Shown here: piece by piece, positions 12,614 through 25,400 of the stretch
Layout: every line of letters begins with the position of its first letter
How positions within the stretch are numbered: position 1 is the first letter of the stretch
NCBI GenBank assembly: GCA_040954595.2
Contig: CM082577.2
Location: 310,001 to 374,000, forward strand
DNA: 64,000 nt
Direction of reading: 5' to 3'
Source: Balanoglossus misakiensis
Taxonomy: Eukaryota > Hemichordata
The notes under the pieces: model-generated
What the model was told of the DNA's origin: nothing
What the model saw: only the letters and a program-made list of their open reading frames with translations
The model's database searches: none
Translations under genes and position numbers: made by a program

Positions 12614-14988
12614 TCAAGCTCTTCTTAGTTTGTTGACGGCAATGGATTTCTTCACAAGTCGTCTAACTTGTTTGGAAGTTACTGTTTTGCCTTCGTCGAC
12701 TCTGACATCACAGATTGTTGTGGCAGTTTTGGAAGTAGTGCTTGACACTTCGACGTCGCTTTTTGTCTTCCGTTTGGTCGGCGTGACGGTGCTTAATGAG
12801 GATGGCATCAGAACCATCAACGACGTCGGTGATTTCCTTCCTCCCGCCTTGGTACAGCAAGAACGCGGTGACATACTGGGATTGCAAACTGTACAGATTC
12901 CGGTGACAGGACATTTCGATCGTGCCCTGGTCCTGGTGACGTCATCGGCACATTTTCTGCAGGCGGCAATAAATTAAAGTTTATAATTTAGCCAATTAAA
13001 TATGAATGGGAAATAATTTTGACAGAAATGATGTCCAAGAGTTTTCTTTAATGTTATACCCTCCATGTAATGTTTATGCGATCCAGTTTATTTATTGAAC
13101 AAATGTTATGCGATCAAGTCTAACTTTCAGTCAATCTCGATTTTCTAGCGATTTTTGGCTCGTTCTGGTTTGCCTAGTACATGGCTTATCTTATACGATT
13201 TTTAAACAAAATCTTCGAAATATTTACCTTTCATAACTTCGGTGTGCCATTTTAGGTGAACAAGACACACGCGCCACCTTACTTGATGAGGTTGCGGAGA
13301 TGACGTCATCAAGCTTTCTTTTTCTGTGTCCTCCCTTTGATGCTGATATCGGTTCCGTCAAATCCGGCTTGGCCAACTCACTGCGTACGTCTGCCATACT
13401 TTCTAATTCTGCGATTCTCTTGGATTTGTCAGAAATATCTGGCAAGTCACTGCTTCCGACGGTCATGGCTTTGGCAGTCCGTTCTAAAAGGAAAAGAAAA
13501 GAAACATTGCAGATTTAGAGTTGTAGAAGAGAAAGATGTTTTCGTATATTACGCACGTTATGATCTGTGCCACTTCATAGACTTTAAAATGTGAAACTCA
13601 TAAAAACTTACTTCTCTTTTTCAATTTTGTCTCCACTCTTGTTGCCATGGCATCTTCGTCTACTGTTCCTCCCCTTGCGTGGAATTCCTGCATCACTTCG
13701 TGATTCACTTCATCCATCAGTTGTTGGAGCGACATCTCTTCTCTAGCGCCCCCTATGATGACTTTTGACAACAACTTGGCATCCTTCAACGACACATACT
13801 GACCACCAGTAATATGAGCGATAGCCATGAAGAAATCTTTGAATCCCTCGGCGTAAGATCCACAGACAACGCTGTAAAGTGTGATGTTTTTTTCTGCCAT
13901 TTCGCGGGAAATTTTCATTGGGTCGTGACCTTTAGGACATCCTGTAAAAAACACGAACACCTGATTAGGCTCTATTTGCTATTCTATAAAAAAAGCATCT
14001 ATGCAATATATGTCCATCCCGTTGTAATTTGTTTCTGTTATATAATATTTCATTAATGGTGACGTCTTACACATACCTTTTGGAAATCCGTCACCACAGT
14101 TATCCAGACCGTGGGGAGGTGCATCGGCAATCAGAATGCAAACTTTGGTCGCATGGGGGCGCCATTTCAGCTTTACTGCTTGAAACATGCCGTCCGCCAC
14201 CGCTTCCGGGTCCATCACCACCTGAAGATGAAACGCAAGAGCGCATCAAGTTAATATCATTTAAATATTGGTTAATTCCGGAAAAGAGGTGTTTGTGTCA
14301 TAAGTTGTGAAATTGCATTCTAGAATAAAAACTTTGTGAGGGTTTTCTTACCTCCAGATGGGTGCATGTTGTTCATTTGTTTCTGCATGTCTTTCAGAGA
14401 AGGAGTGAAGTCTAACACACGAGTCACAAAAGACCTGTCTTGTGGAGGATGATCTCTGTATTCTACCAGAGCAAGGTGGATGTCAGACATCTCCTTGGCA
14501 ACGATTTCCTCAACGATGCTTTGTATATTCTGCATGTGGATTAGGGGAGAAGATAATTAACAAATCTAGAAGTCGCTTTGCCTTGGGAGTGAAAAGATAT
14601 GTGATTTTTCAACAATGGCGCAATAAATCAATATTTTCACACGCAAATTTCCCTTATGTTGAGCAGCTCTGACTTTTTGAGTTTTTGTTAATAAGTGTCG
14701 ACATTCAGTTTTGAAAGACTTGAATCTACTGAACTGCAAGATACAGAATACTGTGTATCCCAAATTTCACTTGTCATATCGGAGTCATTTTCTGTTCAGT
14801 TCAAGAAATTTTGGCGGATCCGTTAAAAAGACCAATTTCTTCTAGGAACGAACCTTTTTTGCCTCCGTGATCCAGGATCCCATACTTCCAGTACAGTCCA
14901 TTATGAAAGCAAGGTCTAGCACAGAAGCATCATGGTGTTTGAGTAGAGGCTGGGGAACGAAATCAGGGATTTCGATTGCGCCTGGCAT
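12614..14988 (-). CDS. vWA-domain protein related to the vWA part of vwkA-type proteins
   Basis: Six exons: 14854-14988, 14352-14529, 14077-14221, 13612-13941, 13228-13483, 12614-12956. The first has ATG at 14988-14986 and a following MIDAS motif (FIMDCTGSMG, i.e. DxTxS) at residues 28-37. The vWA fold continues through DIHLALVEYRDHPP, ILIADAPPHGLDNCGDGFPKG and ITGGQYVSL, ending near residue 245. The order and wording of these motifs are those of the vWA domain found in Dictyostelium vwkA and its animal relatives. No kinase domain follows. The last two exons encode a Ser/Lys-rich tail with a short Cys cluster (about six Cys within 35 residues) and a basic C-terminus, whose role is unknown. 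Exons 2 and 3 do not join in frame: the summed coding length is one base more than a multiple of three, and the extra base maps to the GGG at 14208-14210 (see findings). Apart from that the gene is open and cleanly spliced. A TATA box lies 126 bp upstream of the ATG. I am confident of the vWA domain; cellular role unknown. Confidence 0.82.
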
Positions 14989-15113
14989 GTTTCTAGTTTC
15001 TGTTCAATTCGGTTGAAATGAAATTGAAAATATTTCGTTTGCTGTTAGGCGTAGTTGGTCGTTTACCGATCTGTAGTCAGACTTGTTCTGACTTTCGGTT
15101 CGTCTCTGCCAGT

Positions 15114-15121
15114 CTTTTATA
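15114..15121 (-). promoter_or_regulatory. TATA box of the vWA gene
   Basis: TATAAAAG on the minus strand ends 126 bp upstream of the vWA start codon, leaving room for a start site near 15085 and a 5' leader of about 100 bases. It is the clearest core promoter element in the window. TATA promoters are typical of inducible or tissue-specific genes. Confidence 0.6.
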
Positions 15122-15852
15122 GCTCACGCGCCCTATTGTCATGATTGTGTTTCTTTCGTCTTGTGCGGACACGTCTCTTCGTGTTGCTAAAAATAGCCGA
15201 ACAAATGAGGTCATCGCGGGGCGAGTTTGAACATGCTCGGCTGATCGTCGATGTTTCCCTCTAGGTGGCGCAGTTCTGTGACGTCACATACTGGGGTTAC
15301 TAGTTCATCGTATATGAGTACATGTGTACATGTATCGTGAAATCATGTTACTACACGAAGGATAAGATATTCTTTTCGTGGCTATTTATGAGTACACATC
15401 TGGAGTGAATATATCAACACATCTAAAAAGTTAATGCGTTTCTTTGTTTGGAACCAGTGTTTGAGTGTAGGCCGGGGCATTTTCTCCGCTGAGATATTTG
15501 CGCTGGTGCAGTGCAATCTGAGATGTTGCACTAGACCTTGAATAATATTTAACATTCACTCACAACACACAAGATAACTTTGACAGAATGTATTTCATGC
15601 AAAAAAAACCCACCAAATTAGTCATTGTTCATTTGAAAGAAATGCTGCCTTCTCCGAGAAGAACTACATGTACTTCCAGATGTACATACTATCTGCCGGG
15701 TGCGACGCAGGCCTACTTCGCACACGCTTTCGTCTGAATTTTTTTTCGACGTACCATAACCTTGCTGACGTACAGTCGACAGTTTTTAATCAATATAATT
15801 AAACTTTAAATTTACAAGTTTCGAGAAAAAATGACAGAAAAATATTACTTAC

Positions 15853-16056
15853 AGTAAATGATGTGCGCAATGGGGACTGCAGGCCAGGAGAAAAGGCACC
15901 ATCGATTTTCCTCAAGTCACTTTCCATGTCCAATGGTCTTATGTATACAGTCTTCCAGTCCATATCGTCACAGTCATCACCTTCACTTTCACTTGGGTGT
16001 CGGAAATTGCTCTGGGTAATGAACACGTCGCTGTTGTCACTACTTTCATGAGTCAT
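15853..16056 (-). CDS. Orphan coding first exon, unknown protein
   Basis: An ATG at 16056-16054 opens 68 codons that end at a consensus donor (ACT, then GTAAGT). The translation is polar and acidic (MTHESSDNSDVF, SESEGDDCDDMDW), then YIRPLDMESDL, and has two SP sites close together (FSPGLQSPLRT) that look like proline-directed phosphorylation sites. I do not recognise the family. The donor is in phase 0. It could join exon 2 of the vWA gene in frame, but that would remove the vWA MIDAS exon, and vWA has its own TATA box, so a separate gene or a minor 5' exon is more likely. If the intron is retained, the protein would end after 85 residues. It is head-to-head with SPSB3, with 406 bp between the start codons. 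Confidence 0.35.
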
Positions 16057-16462
16057 GGTGTTTGTCCGTCAAAGATTGAGTCCCGAGTGATGGAAACGTG
16101 GCACCTCACTGACCATCTGACAAATGCGCTGGCTGACAACTATCCAATCAAAATGTGTCATTCACCAGTTTCATTTTGTGAATCTTGTGATTGGTTGGTG
16201 TGATTGAGAAGTTGTTTAGCATACTAAGATTTCAATGGAAAACATAACGGGCTATGCGCGAACGTCAACACTAATGCGAGAAACGAAAGCATCTCCTCTT
16301 AGTAGTGTTGAGGGCAATCGTTTGGAAGCGACAGAAAGGGGACCAGAGAGCAACCGGAAATCCGGATACAGGTACGTCTGGAGACGGATATTCTGATAAC
16401 TCAGGATCTCATAACTGAGGTATACCTTGCGCTGCTGCAGTCGGGGGTTTTGTTTTGACAAA
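16057..16462. promoter_or_regulatory. Presumed divergent promoter, orphan exon / SPSB3
   Basis: This is the 406-bp interval between two oppositely oriented start codons. It has an ETS-type CCGGAA at 16354-16359 and no TATA box that I can see. Its role as a shared promoter is inferred from position only. Confidence 0.35.
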
Positions 16463-19400
16463 ATGTCCGAAGATACGAGGAGAAGTCGGAAACGGCGTCG
16501 CTGTGATTTGGGGGAAACGTCAGTACGGTCTTCCAGTGACGAGGAATCTGCCTCAGGAGCAAGTTCCTCCGGGAGCGAACGTCATCGCCACCGCTCAGGA
16601 ATATCAGTGAACTATGTCTTCAGTCGTGGAGCGTCAACCATTTCTGTGTTAACTGAATCATACGCGAGGGTCTCTGGTGACGACGAAGAAAACAATGTTT
16701 CAAGCGTCGAGGCTGATGACGAGTCAGGTAAGATTGTGTTGTGGTTGATGAACTTTGTGTTCCACGTTTAGAAAACAACGGAAATGATTGCAAAGGTTAA
16801 AGTGATTATTCCAGGTGATAAATTCCGACTGTAAATCGTATATAATAGCACCACAACGTGCATGTTTGATTATTGCATGCACAGCAATAATGCAAATAGC
16901 TTGCCAGCACCAGCCCCTACACCGAAAACACAGGTCGTTTATACCTGATATCGCATTATCACGGTTTAGTTTTTGGTCAATAATTTTTGAGGTACTGGTA
17001 GGGAATCGAGGAACTCAAATCAACGGTTCTGAGATGTTGTGGATCTCTTGGAAAATATTTATATATATAAATATAATTTTACAGCTACTTTAGAGGAGTT
17101 AGATGCAAGGCTAGGGAGCTGGAACTTCAAATCTGTATTTTCAAAGCACATCGCCATATTGAATATTGTGACGTCACGTACTTGGCATAGCGCCAAACCG
17201 TTACTTGTTTGGGGTGAGGCTTATAAAGTGGTCAATAAGTAGTCTGGTGTAGACATATGCATAGACAGGACTAGATCCCTGTAACACACGTAAGCAAGCC
17301 GAAAACAACGAGCAATCATGGGACAGGCACATCCAGGGGAACTCAATTCTCGACAATTTTCACTGAATTTGGAACAAAAGAGAGGAGAACTGAAAAAGAT
17401 AAGATTTGGTAAGTCTGGTTTAGTGTGCTCACAGTGGCTGTTCATCCCTCTACAGTTGTATATATGCACATACTTGCGCTCCAAAGAGTTTGCCATGGGA
17501 CTGTGTGTGTCGTTATGTAGACCGCGATCCTGCCAAATTAATAGGTTCTGAGTTGTGCAAACCATGATTCTGGTTTGAACTTTGAACATCTCTGGTGGTT
17601 AAACGGTTTTAACCGTGTACGTTTAAATGTACTGTCAGTACTGAGTCTATTTTAAATAGGTCACACATATAGAGATATGTTGTTGAAAACAGCTGTTATG
17701 GCTGACTGCATGCACTTTTGCTTTGTGGTGTTGTTGACATTTTTGCATTCACTACCCTTATATGTCACTAAAAGCGCTAGACATTACTAAACTTTTGTTG
17801 TTAGATGTTGTTTTGTTCCCTGTATATGGGTTGATTTTATGATTAGAAACCTGACACTAGTCTTGTTCAGATCTTGTTTATAATCTGACAAGGTTTTGAT
17901 TTAGTACTAGTAAGTAGTATTGTGGTCTGGCGAGAGTTAAAGACGTTTCAGATTTCAGATGTGCACATTAGATATGAACATTTCGAGCATCATTAGACTG
18001 TCACCTGCATGCATTCAGTACCAGCTGGCTTTTGGCAGGTGCTTGCTGACACATTATGCTAATTATAGAGGAGGACACAAGTAGCCTAGTGTACAATATT
18101 CTGCACTAGTTCAGGACTGCAGGGTTTTAAATGTCTGTTCGTCTTTTACTCCCTTCTCTGAAAAACAGACGTAGAGTGGCAGTGGGAAACACCCCTGGTG
18201 TTGAATACCGGTGGCCCCGCAGTGCGTTCCAATGTGAAGTGCGACAACCGAGAAGTGTGGTTCCATCGAGAGTACAGCTGTGGCACAGCCGCTGCAAGGG
18301 GCAGCCAGCCCATCGCTGATGGCCAGCACTACTGGGAAATCAAGATGATGTCACCTGTGTATGGCACAGACATGGTGAGGATAAAACATTCATCTCAGTG
18401 TGAAACTGTAAAAGAAGTTCAAAAAGTCAGTTCTCAGTTTTTACAGCAAACCCGACGTTCGTCTCTGGGACTTCCTCTGGTTTCACAAAATATTCAATAA
18501 ACATTTGAAAGGGGATATCTGAATGCTGATGAGATTGTCAGTGATTGATTGGCTGCATTTTATCTTGCTTTCCCAACTACGTATTATTCTATCAGATTAT
18601 TCCCGCAGATAATTCTTTGTCTAAATTGCGACCCTGGGAAGATGCAGATACATACACTTTGCTACTTCCCTCTACGACAGACACGTGATACATAGTCAGC
18701 TATCAGCGGCTTGTAGGTCTAGGTCTGGGGAGTAAATTTACACTAGTACTCAGCACAGAAGTATATTTCCCAAAATATCAGATTTACAACTGTAGCTCCA
18801 CAAGAGTAATTCTGGATTATGAAAAAGTCTACCCTTCACGAGATAAACAAGTGCTCGGCCTTCATACAATAACTCATGCCGGTAGCCTGGATTCATACAT
18901 AAGTGCATTAATATGTAAATAAAACTTATAACAGGTCACCTTATACTTTTTTTGACCTCAATGTATTTTTATCCCACAGATGATTGGTGTGTGCACCGAT
19001 GACCTTGATCTCAACAAATGCACCCACAAGTTCTGCAGTTTACTGGGACAGGACGGGGAGAGTTGGGGGCTGTCCTACACCGGCATAATCCAACACAATG
19101 GAGTCTCTGAGGCCTACTGCCCCAAATTTGGCCAGAACGCGGTGATAGGGGTCCACCTGGACATGTGGGCAGGGACTCTTTCGTATTATAAAAATGGACG
19201 ACCCTTGGGTAAGTCTGTGTTTAGTACCAGTAAGTGGATATCATAAAATAAGGAAAAAAACAGGAACTGGATCCGAACGTTTACGCTGCATCCTCATTCC
19301 ACAGCGAATGTTTTGTCTGAAGATGGACATCTCTTAATTCAGCTGCTGGCTTCGCTGAGTGACTGACCAGTGATCTTTAATTGCATCCACATGGTGTTGT

Positions 19401-20089
19401 TTTGGTCCCTGAGAAGGTCGCGACCTTCTGACCACTGACTTCCTGTGGATCTCTTCGCAATTTGCTGTGTTGGTGAAGGTTTTCACACAGTTCTTGAGTC
19501 AGATGTTTAGAATGTTTACTTGGCAGAAATTCCTAGATAACATTTTGCTGTGGACTTGAAACTTGTTATTAGTATTGATTAAAAACAATGAATTAATTCT
19601 TTATTTAGTGATATAAAAGTGTAACCGTTTCCTGGGTTCTATCCTGGAAGTGGGTGAAAAAAACAGGAAAGTGACAAATGACGTGGCATTGTAACCTATC
19701 TACATATAATCAAGTTCATTGACATTTTTTGATCTGTTTGTGTGTCTTGCACAGGAGTGGCTGCCAGGGGTCTCCAAGGTAAAAAGCTCTACCCAGTGGT
19801 GTGTTCGACAGCTGCCCGAACAGGAATGAAAATTGTAAAAACTCGTAGCTTTCCGTCCTCCTTGCAGTTCCTCTGCTGTGAAAGACTGCGCAAATGCATA
19901 CCGAAGCACATGAAAGTGTCGTCGGTGTTGGAACTGCCACCGGGACTACGGCATTTCTTGCGGGACAACCTCAGCTGGCTCTTGGACACCACTGCCAGAC
20001 GGGAGCAAGGCTGCAGTACCTGCACCACAGGCACTCAGACAAACATTACTTTCGATGATATAACACATGTGAGAGGATCGCGGGAGTGA
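16463..20089 (+). CDS. SPSB3: SPRY domain-containing SOCS box protein 3
   Basis: Four exons: 16463-16727, 18175-18374, 18980-19208, 19755-20089, phases 1, 0, 1, giving 342 residues (human protein 355). Residues 1-88 are a Ser/Arg-rich, then acidic, disordered leader. The SPRY domain runs from about residue 105 to 265, with [51 protein letters not shown]-like VIGVHLDMW and [10 protein letters not shown]. These match SPSB3 rather than SPSB1, 2 or 4. The SOCS box follows at about 275-310, with an elongin-BC box ([10 protein letters not shown]) and a cullin-box LPPGL. The family recruits substrates to elongin B/C-cullin 5-RBX2 ubiquitin ligases; human SPSB3 has been linked to SNAIL and nuclear cGAS turnover. 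The start chosen is the first ATG in the exon that joins the SPRY exons in phase. The gene is tail-to-tail with EME, as SPSB3 is with EME2 in human. Confidence 0.95.
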
Positions 20090-21187
20090 GGGATTTTGCA
20101 ACTAAGTGTGATTTTTTCTCTGCTGGCTATCACAGAACTGTGCCACGTTGTTGACCTTTCGAGAAAAAAAATCTGCTGAAATTGTTGCAGAGGAATCCGC
20201 ATTCTGCTACCAGTTGGTTTTTTTTGGTTTCGAAGAAGAGGTTAAGAGCTTAACATCACTTATTTCAACCAGTTCCAGGGATGAAATTCCTTTCAGAAAC
20301 ATTTACAAAGATCTGGATATTCACCCTGGGCATTATTCAAGATTTATCCTTGCACATTGTAAGCCCAAAACCAGGCGAAAATTAACGGAAGAGAGAGCCA
20401 TGACATTTTTGTGAAAATGTTTGTTACATTTTGTTGAGAGATATTTTGCATGTGGTGATATGGTATATCGTGACATCAATTATGCAGGTGTAGAAAATTC
20501 CATAGAGGCAACAACTCTCCAAAATTCCAAAACAGCAGGCTTCCAAAGACAGACCTGTACAATGACAAACATGTCAGATCTTGAACTTTCTTTCACAACG
20601 TAAAAAAGACAAAGAACATTTTCTTGTAAATATTCATGTATATAAAATATATATTCACCAAGTCTACAGAAAAGTTTATAGCACAGAATGTTGCAGCGAC
20701 TGTACTAGTAACTACTAGACAACTATTTTTTCAACGCACATCATCATGAGACAAAGTCGGAATAGGAAACTTTGTCATGAAGGTGTATGATGTAAACCCT
20801 TCACTTCATAAATCATGTTTTAATTATGTGTTTGCTATCAAAAAATAGCACAGCAATCAATGTTGGTCATTCCTGGCTCTAAATGACATTATTCAAATCT
20901 GGAAAAAAAGAAAAGGGTGACGTCTACCGTAACACAGAAAAATGTACAGCCCTTACATGTATATAAAAAGACACCGACATGGTGTTTTTCAGACCATTCC
21001 TGTGACTTTTAGCATTGATAGAGACGTGTGTCCATGATGTATTTCTGGAGAATTTTTAAAATGGATTTTTCTGTTTTAGACAATGCTTTATTTGCTTATA
21101 ACTGGTTTCAGATGACACACTGATAGCTCCTATGATATGTCACATTTGAGTTATTTGTACCAACTAAAGGAACAGTGTCAAAATGTC

Positions 21188-21193
21188 ATTAAA
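21188..21193 (+). terminator. Candidate poly(A) signal of SPSB3
   Basis: ATTAAA followed by a TTTGTTTGTGTGTGTG-type downstream element at 21232-21246. Confidence 0.4.
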
Positions 21194-21354
21194 ACTTGTA
21201 CTGTCAATATAAATCTGTAGTGTGCTGCATTTTGTTTGTGTGTGTGAGCACATGCATGCCTGGCCTTGGTGTCATTTCCCCACTATTAATTATCTACATG
21301 CTAGTTGCAGAGTGTCACACCTGGTTCTCGCAGCCAAATACATGTTTGCACAAT

Positions 21355-21360
21355 TTTATT
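21355..21360 (-). terminator. Candidate poly(A) signal of EME
   Basis: AATAAA on the minus strand, about 1.06 kb past the EME stop codon. Confidence 0.35.
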
Positions 21361-22423
21361 TGATCTTGATAAAATGACATCTGAAGGAGACGAGCCACTG
21401 ATTTTATAATCAGCTGCAATCACTGATTTTACTTCCACAATCAAGGTCAGGACGTGATGGAATGGAACCAGAAACAGATCTGGTCTCTGCAAACATAACA
21501 TCTTCAGCCCAGCCTTGTTTGTGTTTTACACATTTGCGGAGGAACTCCAGAACAAAAATGTACCCACCAGAGGTTTATTAACAGATAGCTACATCACATT
21601 ATCAAAAGCCTAGTGTGACCTCTGATTAAAAATAGCTTCAAGTGGTGGAGTGAAGATTGTGGGTCAAAGTTTAAACTGAAGGATTCAAATTGCTGGGTAG
21701 TGGTTGCTACGCAGATTTTGCAACAATATCATACAATATTCCTGAAAAGCGTGATTTTCTTATCTTTGATTCATGTCTTGTAGAATTCTACCAGAATTAG
21801 GCAACTGAAAATCCACATTGGAATAAGACTTTGCTTGGTGGAGCAGTGTGTGTTTGGCATACATTGACAGCAACCTACACAAACAGTGAATCCTTCAGTA
21901 TTGCATTCAATTAACCCTTCTCCACCACCATGGTTTGGTCCAAATCCATTGTTTTCTATGGTATAGTTGGACCTCTGTACAGGAGAAAGGGGTGACAGGT
22001 TGACTGATGTGGGTGACTTTGAGCTGCCATAATCAGGACCCTGGGAATCATAAACCAATGTTACTGGGTTGACATGTTTGCTTTCAGGGGCAAATATCAC
22101 TGCATCCTGTCAGTACCAGATCTAGTTCTGGTGTTTGTGATGATGTACTTAAAAGTTTAATGAGTTTCACCCATGTTTTAGGGGTTGGAATTTGCTCACA
22201 ATAGGAGATGTCAAATTTTTATAGACAACGTGACATATCTTAGTTTTCTTATTGGCACAATAGAACAACCCAGGGATTATTCAAAATCTGTAATCACAAA
22301 CCATTAATCTAATCAAGTCAGTTCTTGATTGTTACACCAGGGCGAAGTCATGCCATCAGATTATTAAGACAGTAGGTTTAGAATTCTTGACACTTTGGCC
22401 ACTTACTGAAAAATCACCCCACA

Positions 22424-25400
22424 TTATCTGCTGTGCAGAACAAAGTCGCCATCATCACTGGTCATATAGAGGTAGACTCTACGCGACAACTCTGGTCCAA
22501 CACGTCGGCTTGTTGCTAGTACTCCAGCTCCTCTTCGAACCTATGAAATGCACACAGACAAAGATTGTTTTGGCTTTTAGTGTCAAATTTGCATTTTCTT
22601 GGCTCTGCCAAAAAGGCAGCCTTTAAACCAGCAGAAGTAGGACAACTTGACAGAATGACTGACTCTGTGATCGAGATCATTGGAATCATTCTGGGCTGAA
22701 TTAAAGAGAAATTTGCACAAAGCATCGAGAAGGAACTGCAAATCTGCTGATGTTCATACAATCTGCACGCAAACAGCCGATATACAGGTCAAAGTTTGTT
22801 AACCCCACCCCAGTCCTAAAGAGAATGTTTGCCTACCCTATTGTGTGGCCAAGAATACATTAGAATCATGTGACCTGTCTGCCCCAATCAGTTATTCAGA
22901 CCACCCTATATCAGCACCCAAGGGCGTGTATTAACTGGTTTGTATATGGGTTTAGTCTGTGTACTGGAACAGCCTGGTACAAGTATGATGTAATCTGCAT
23001 GTCCAGTAATAGCCAAAGGTATACTCATGGTCTCATGATCAATAGTGGTGGGGGGGGGGGGGAGGGTCATTTGCGGTTAATGTAATGTGTGACATGACGT
23101 ACAAAGCAACCTGGTCAGTTCCCGTCAACAATTGTTTGTCAACAATTACTCATGTTTGTTTCCTGCCTTACTGATTTTATTTATTTTGTTGTCATGGCTA
23201 AAACAATACTTTGTTGACGTACATACATCATTGTACTTGACTGACACACTTTGAGTTCAGTGGCCATTTAACCAAAATTGATGGGGGTCCTCTCACCATA
23301 ATTTAAACTGATAACTCTACACCAGCAGCATAAATTACAATATACACCATGATAAAAAATGAAAAGTTACTTTTCTACATTTCACATTACCAAGTTAATA
23401 TGATACAAAATGTATTGGTTGGCTAATGTTTCACTTACCACTATGTCTTGCAAGATTTTTTCACCTTCTTTTATGCTGGAACATTTCCGATATGCCTGAG
23501 AAGATAAATTCCATGTTTGGCAATTACACATTACATAAATTTATACATTGATTAATAAACACAGCTATTTAAGACAAGCCATAAGAGAATTCCATACACT
23601 GCAGTATTATGGAAAGTACAATGTTTCTCAGAAGTTTTTTTTTTTTTCTTATTGATTGTTTATGTCGTACATGTTGATCATAAACTGGGGAATGGATGTG
23701 AAAAGGCAACAAACCAACATGATCAAAAACACTTTCGGTTGTGTTGGTACTTTGTGATAATAATGAAAGTTGTTTACATGTTTATGAAAAAAATCACCAG
23801 GCAGAAAGAAAAGAAAGTGGCAGCCTCAAGGTTGTTTGTGTTCCTATACAATAGTTACGCAGTCAAAATAATGCTCTCAGATGTCATCAGAGAACGACAT
23901 TTAAAAGAGAAAGTAAAAAGCAAAGAGTCCAGAGGTCAAAAGTGCAGTTCGGCTGAATAACTGTGACGTTCAGCGAGTGCTGTGTTGTGATATCACTGAA
24001 ATGTATGATGTACATTTACGTGACAGCCTACAATAGCATACATGTGATGACTCACACGGCTAGAGTCAACCTGATCAACTATAGAAGAAATCTAAGACTT
24101 TCAATATCACTGATGACGTCCCATTGACTGTTTTGAACGACAGTGTGTCACCTACAACCTTAAGGCTTAATAACACAAAATTTGGCGGTGGCAGGATTTA
24201 TGTCAACAAAAGATAGACATGATGATACCACCGGCAAAAATTGCCCTGTCAACAAACATGACCATGGTTTGGCCAGGGATGGAGGTCATTTTTCTTTCAA
24301 ACTGATAAAATCTCTGTCATTGAAAATCAGCCAATGCCATAGTTAGAAATCCTTTTGATTTGGTGATATATGCTGGTACATTAACTGCGAAGTGGTTTAA
24401 GGCCCCAGAAGCTACATATTTTTATGTTGCTTTTCATTCATGCCCGGGATTGCACTCAATTTTACCTAAATAAATTCACCGTCAGTGAGTTTAAACTTAG
24501 GTTATACCATCATATATTTTCCTGCACTCCCTGGCCGTGGCTAGATCCTGTTTCCCACTGGCTACAAACTTTGTCAACTGCCGGTGGTTTTTTGCACAGC
24601 GCCCCCAAACTAACATTTTGACAATTCTACCTTTTTCATGAGTTAAAGGGCCTAAACCGACATCTTAACAGTACAACACCACAATCAAGGCTGTCATTGC
24701 GGATAATTTCCTGAACGAATATGAAGAGAAGACACAAAAAAGCCATTTTTTACCTGTAGAAGCAGCTGAGGTGACGGGTAAACTGAGACGATAGCAGAAG
24801 CCACATCCACACTCACATTACGAAACTGCTGTAACTGCTGCCGCCAGACTTTTAACAAACCTTTCCCATCCTTGTCAACTTTGACCCCACCAGCCCATTC
24901 CGTTGAGACATGGAATGAAAATAATCCCTTGTCTCTTTCTCTCCTGTCATGGAAAGAAAATAATTATTCAACAGCAGTTCCAATCCCAGAATGACGACAC
25001 CCACCCCTCTACTGTCTATCGTTCTGTTGTTCCCGGTAATCAATGACCTTCACAGTCCATCTGGATGTCAAACTTACTTGAAAGGAATTTCAGCCACAGC
25101 TTTTGTGAACATTGCAATCAGCTCTGCAGCCTCGGACATAGTCTCTGTAAATCTCACATTGCACTGTACATGTAACTGTAGATCAACCAATGCCTGTGTG
25201 AAAGTAATAATCAGTTATCATGACATTTTCAAACACAAAAGTTTTGTTCAAGAGAAAAACTTGACACTACAGAAAACATTGTTGACAAAGACACAATCTT
25301 GTCCTCACCTCTTCCATGTCAACTCTACTGATTCTCAGATTTACTGCACTCTTCTTTTTCCTTTTTCCTTTCTTTTCTTCCTCTTCCTCTCCAAGAACAG

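Larger units (their letters stand above)
20090..22423. other. Tail-to-tail interval between SPSB3 and EME
   Basis: No coding exon is recognised. The interval holds the 3' untranslated regions of the two convergent genes. A plus-strand ATTAAA at 21188-21193 with a GT-rich stretch about 45 bp later fits the SPSB3 end, and a minus-strand AATAAA at 21355-21360 fits the EME end. If both are used, the transcripts end within about 150 bp of each other. Confidence 0.5.

Noticed and set aside
12630-12977. 115-codon plus-strand frame
   Set aside because: It is antisense to the last vWA exon, whose splice sites and phase fit the vWA gene; the plus frame shows no domain.
13641-13654. X-box-like GTTGCCATGGCATC
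   Set aside because: It lies inside a vWA coding exon, where the bases are explained by the protein sequence.
14352-15853. Splicing of the orphan exon at 15853-16056 into vWA exon 2
   Set aside because: The phases would fit, but this skips the exon with the MIDAS motif and the vWA gene has its own ATG and TATA box; not proposed as the main form.
20148-20414. 88-codon plus-strand frame just after SPSB3
   Set aside because: It falls in the SPSB3 3' untranslated region; the SPSB3 stop after the SOCS box is at the normal family position.
21771-22100. 109-codon minus-strand frame past the EME stop
   Set aside because: The composition looks protein-like and ends with a Cys-rich stretch, but it has no recognised family and no clear acceptor, and it lies in the expected EME 3' untranslated region.
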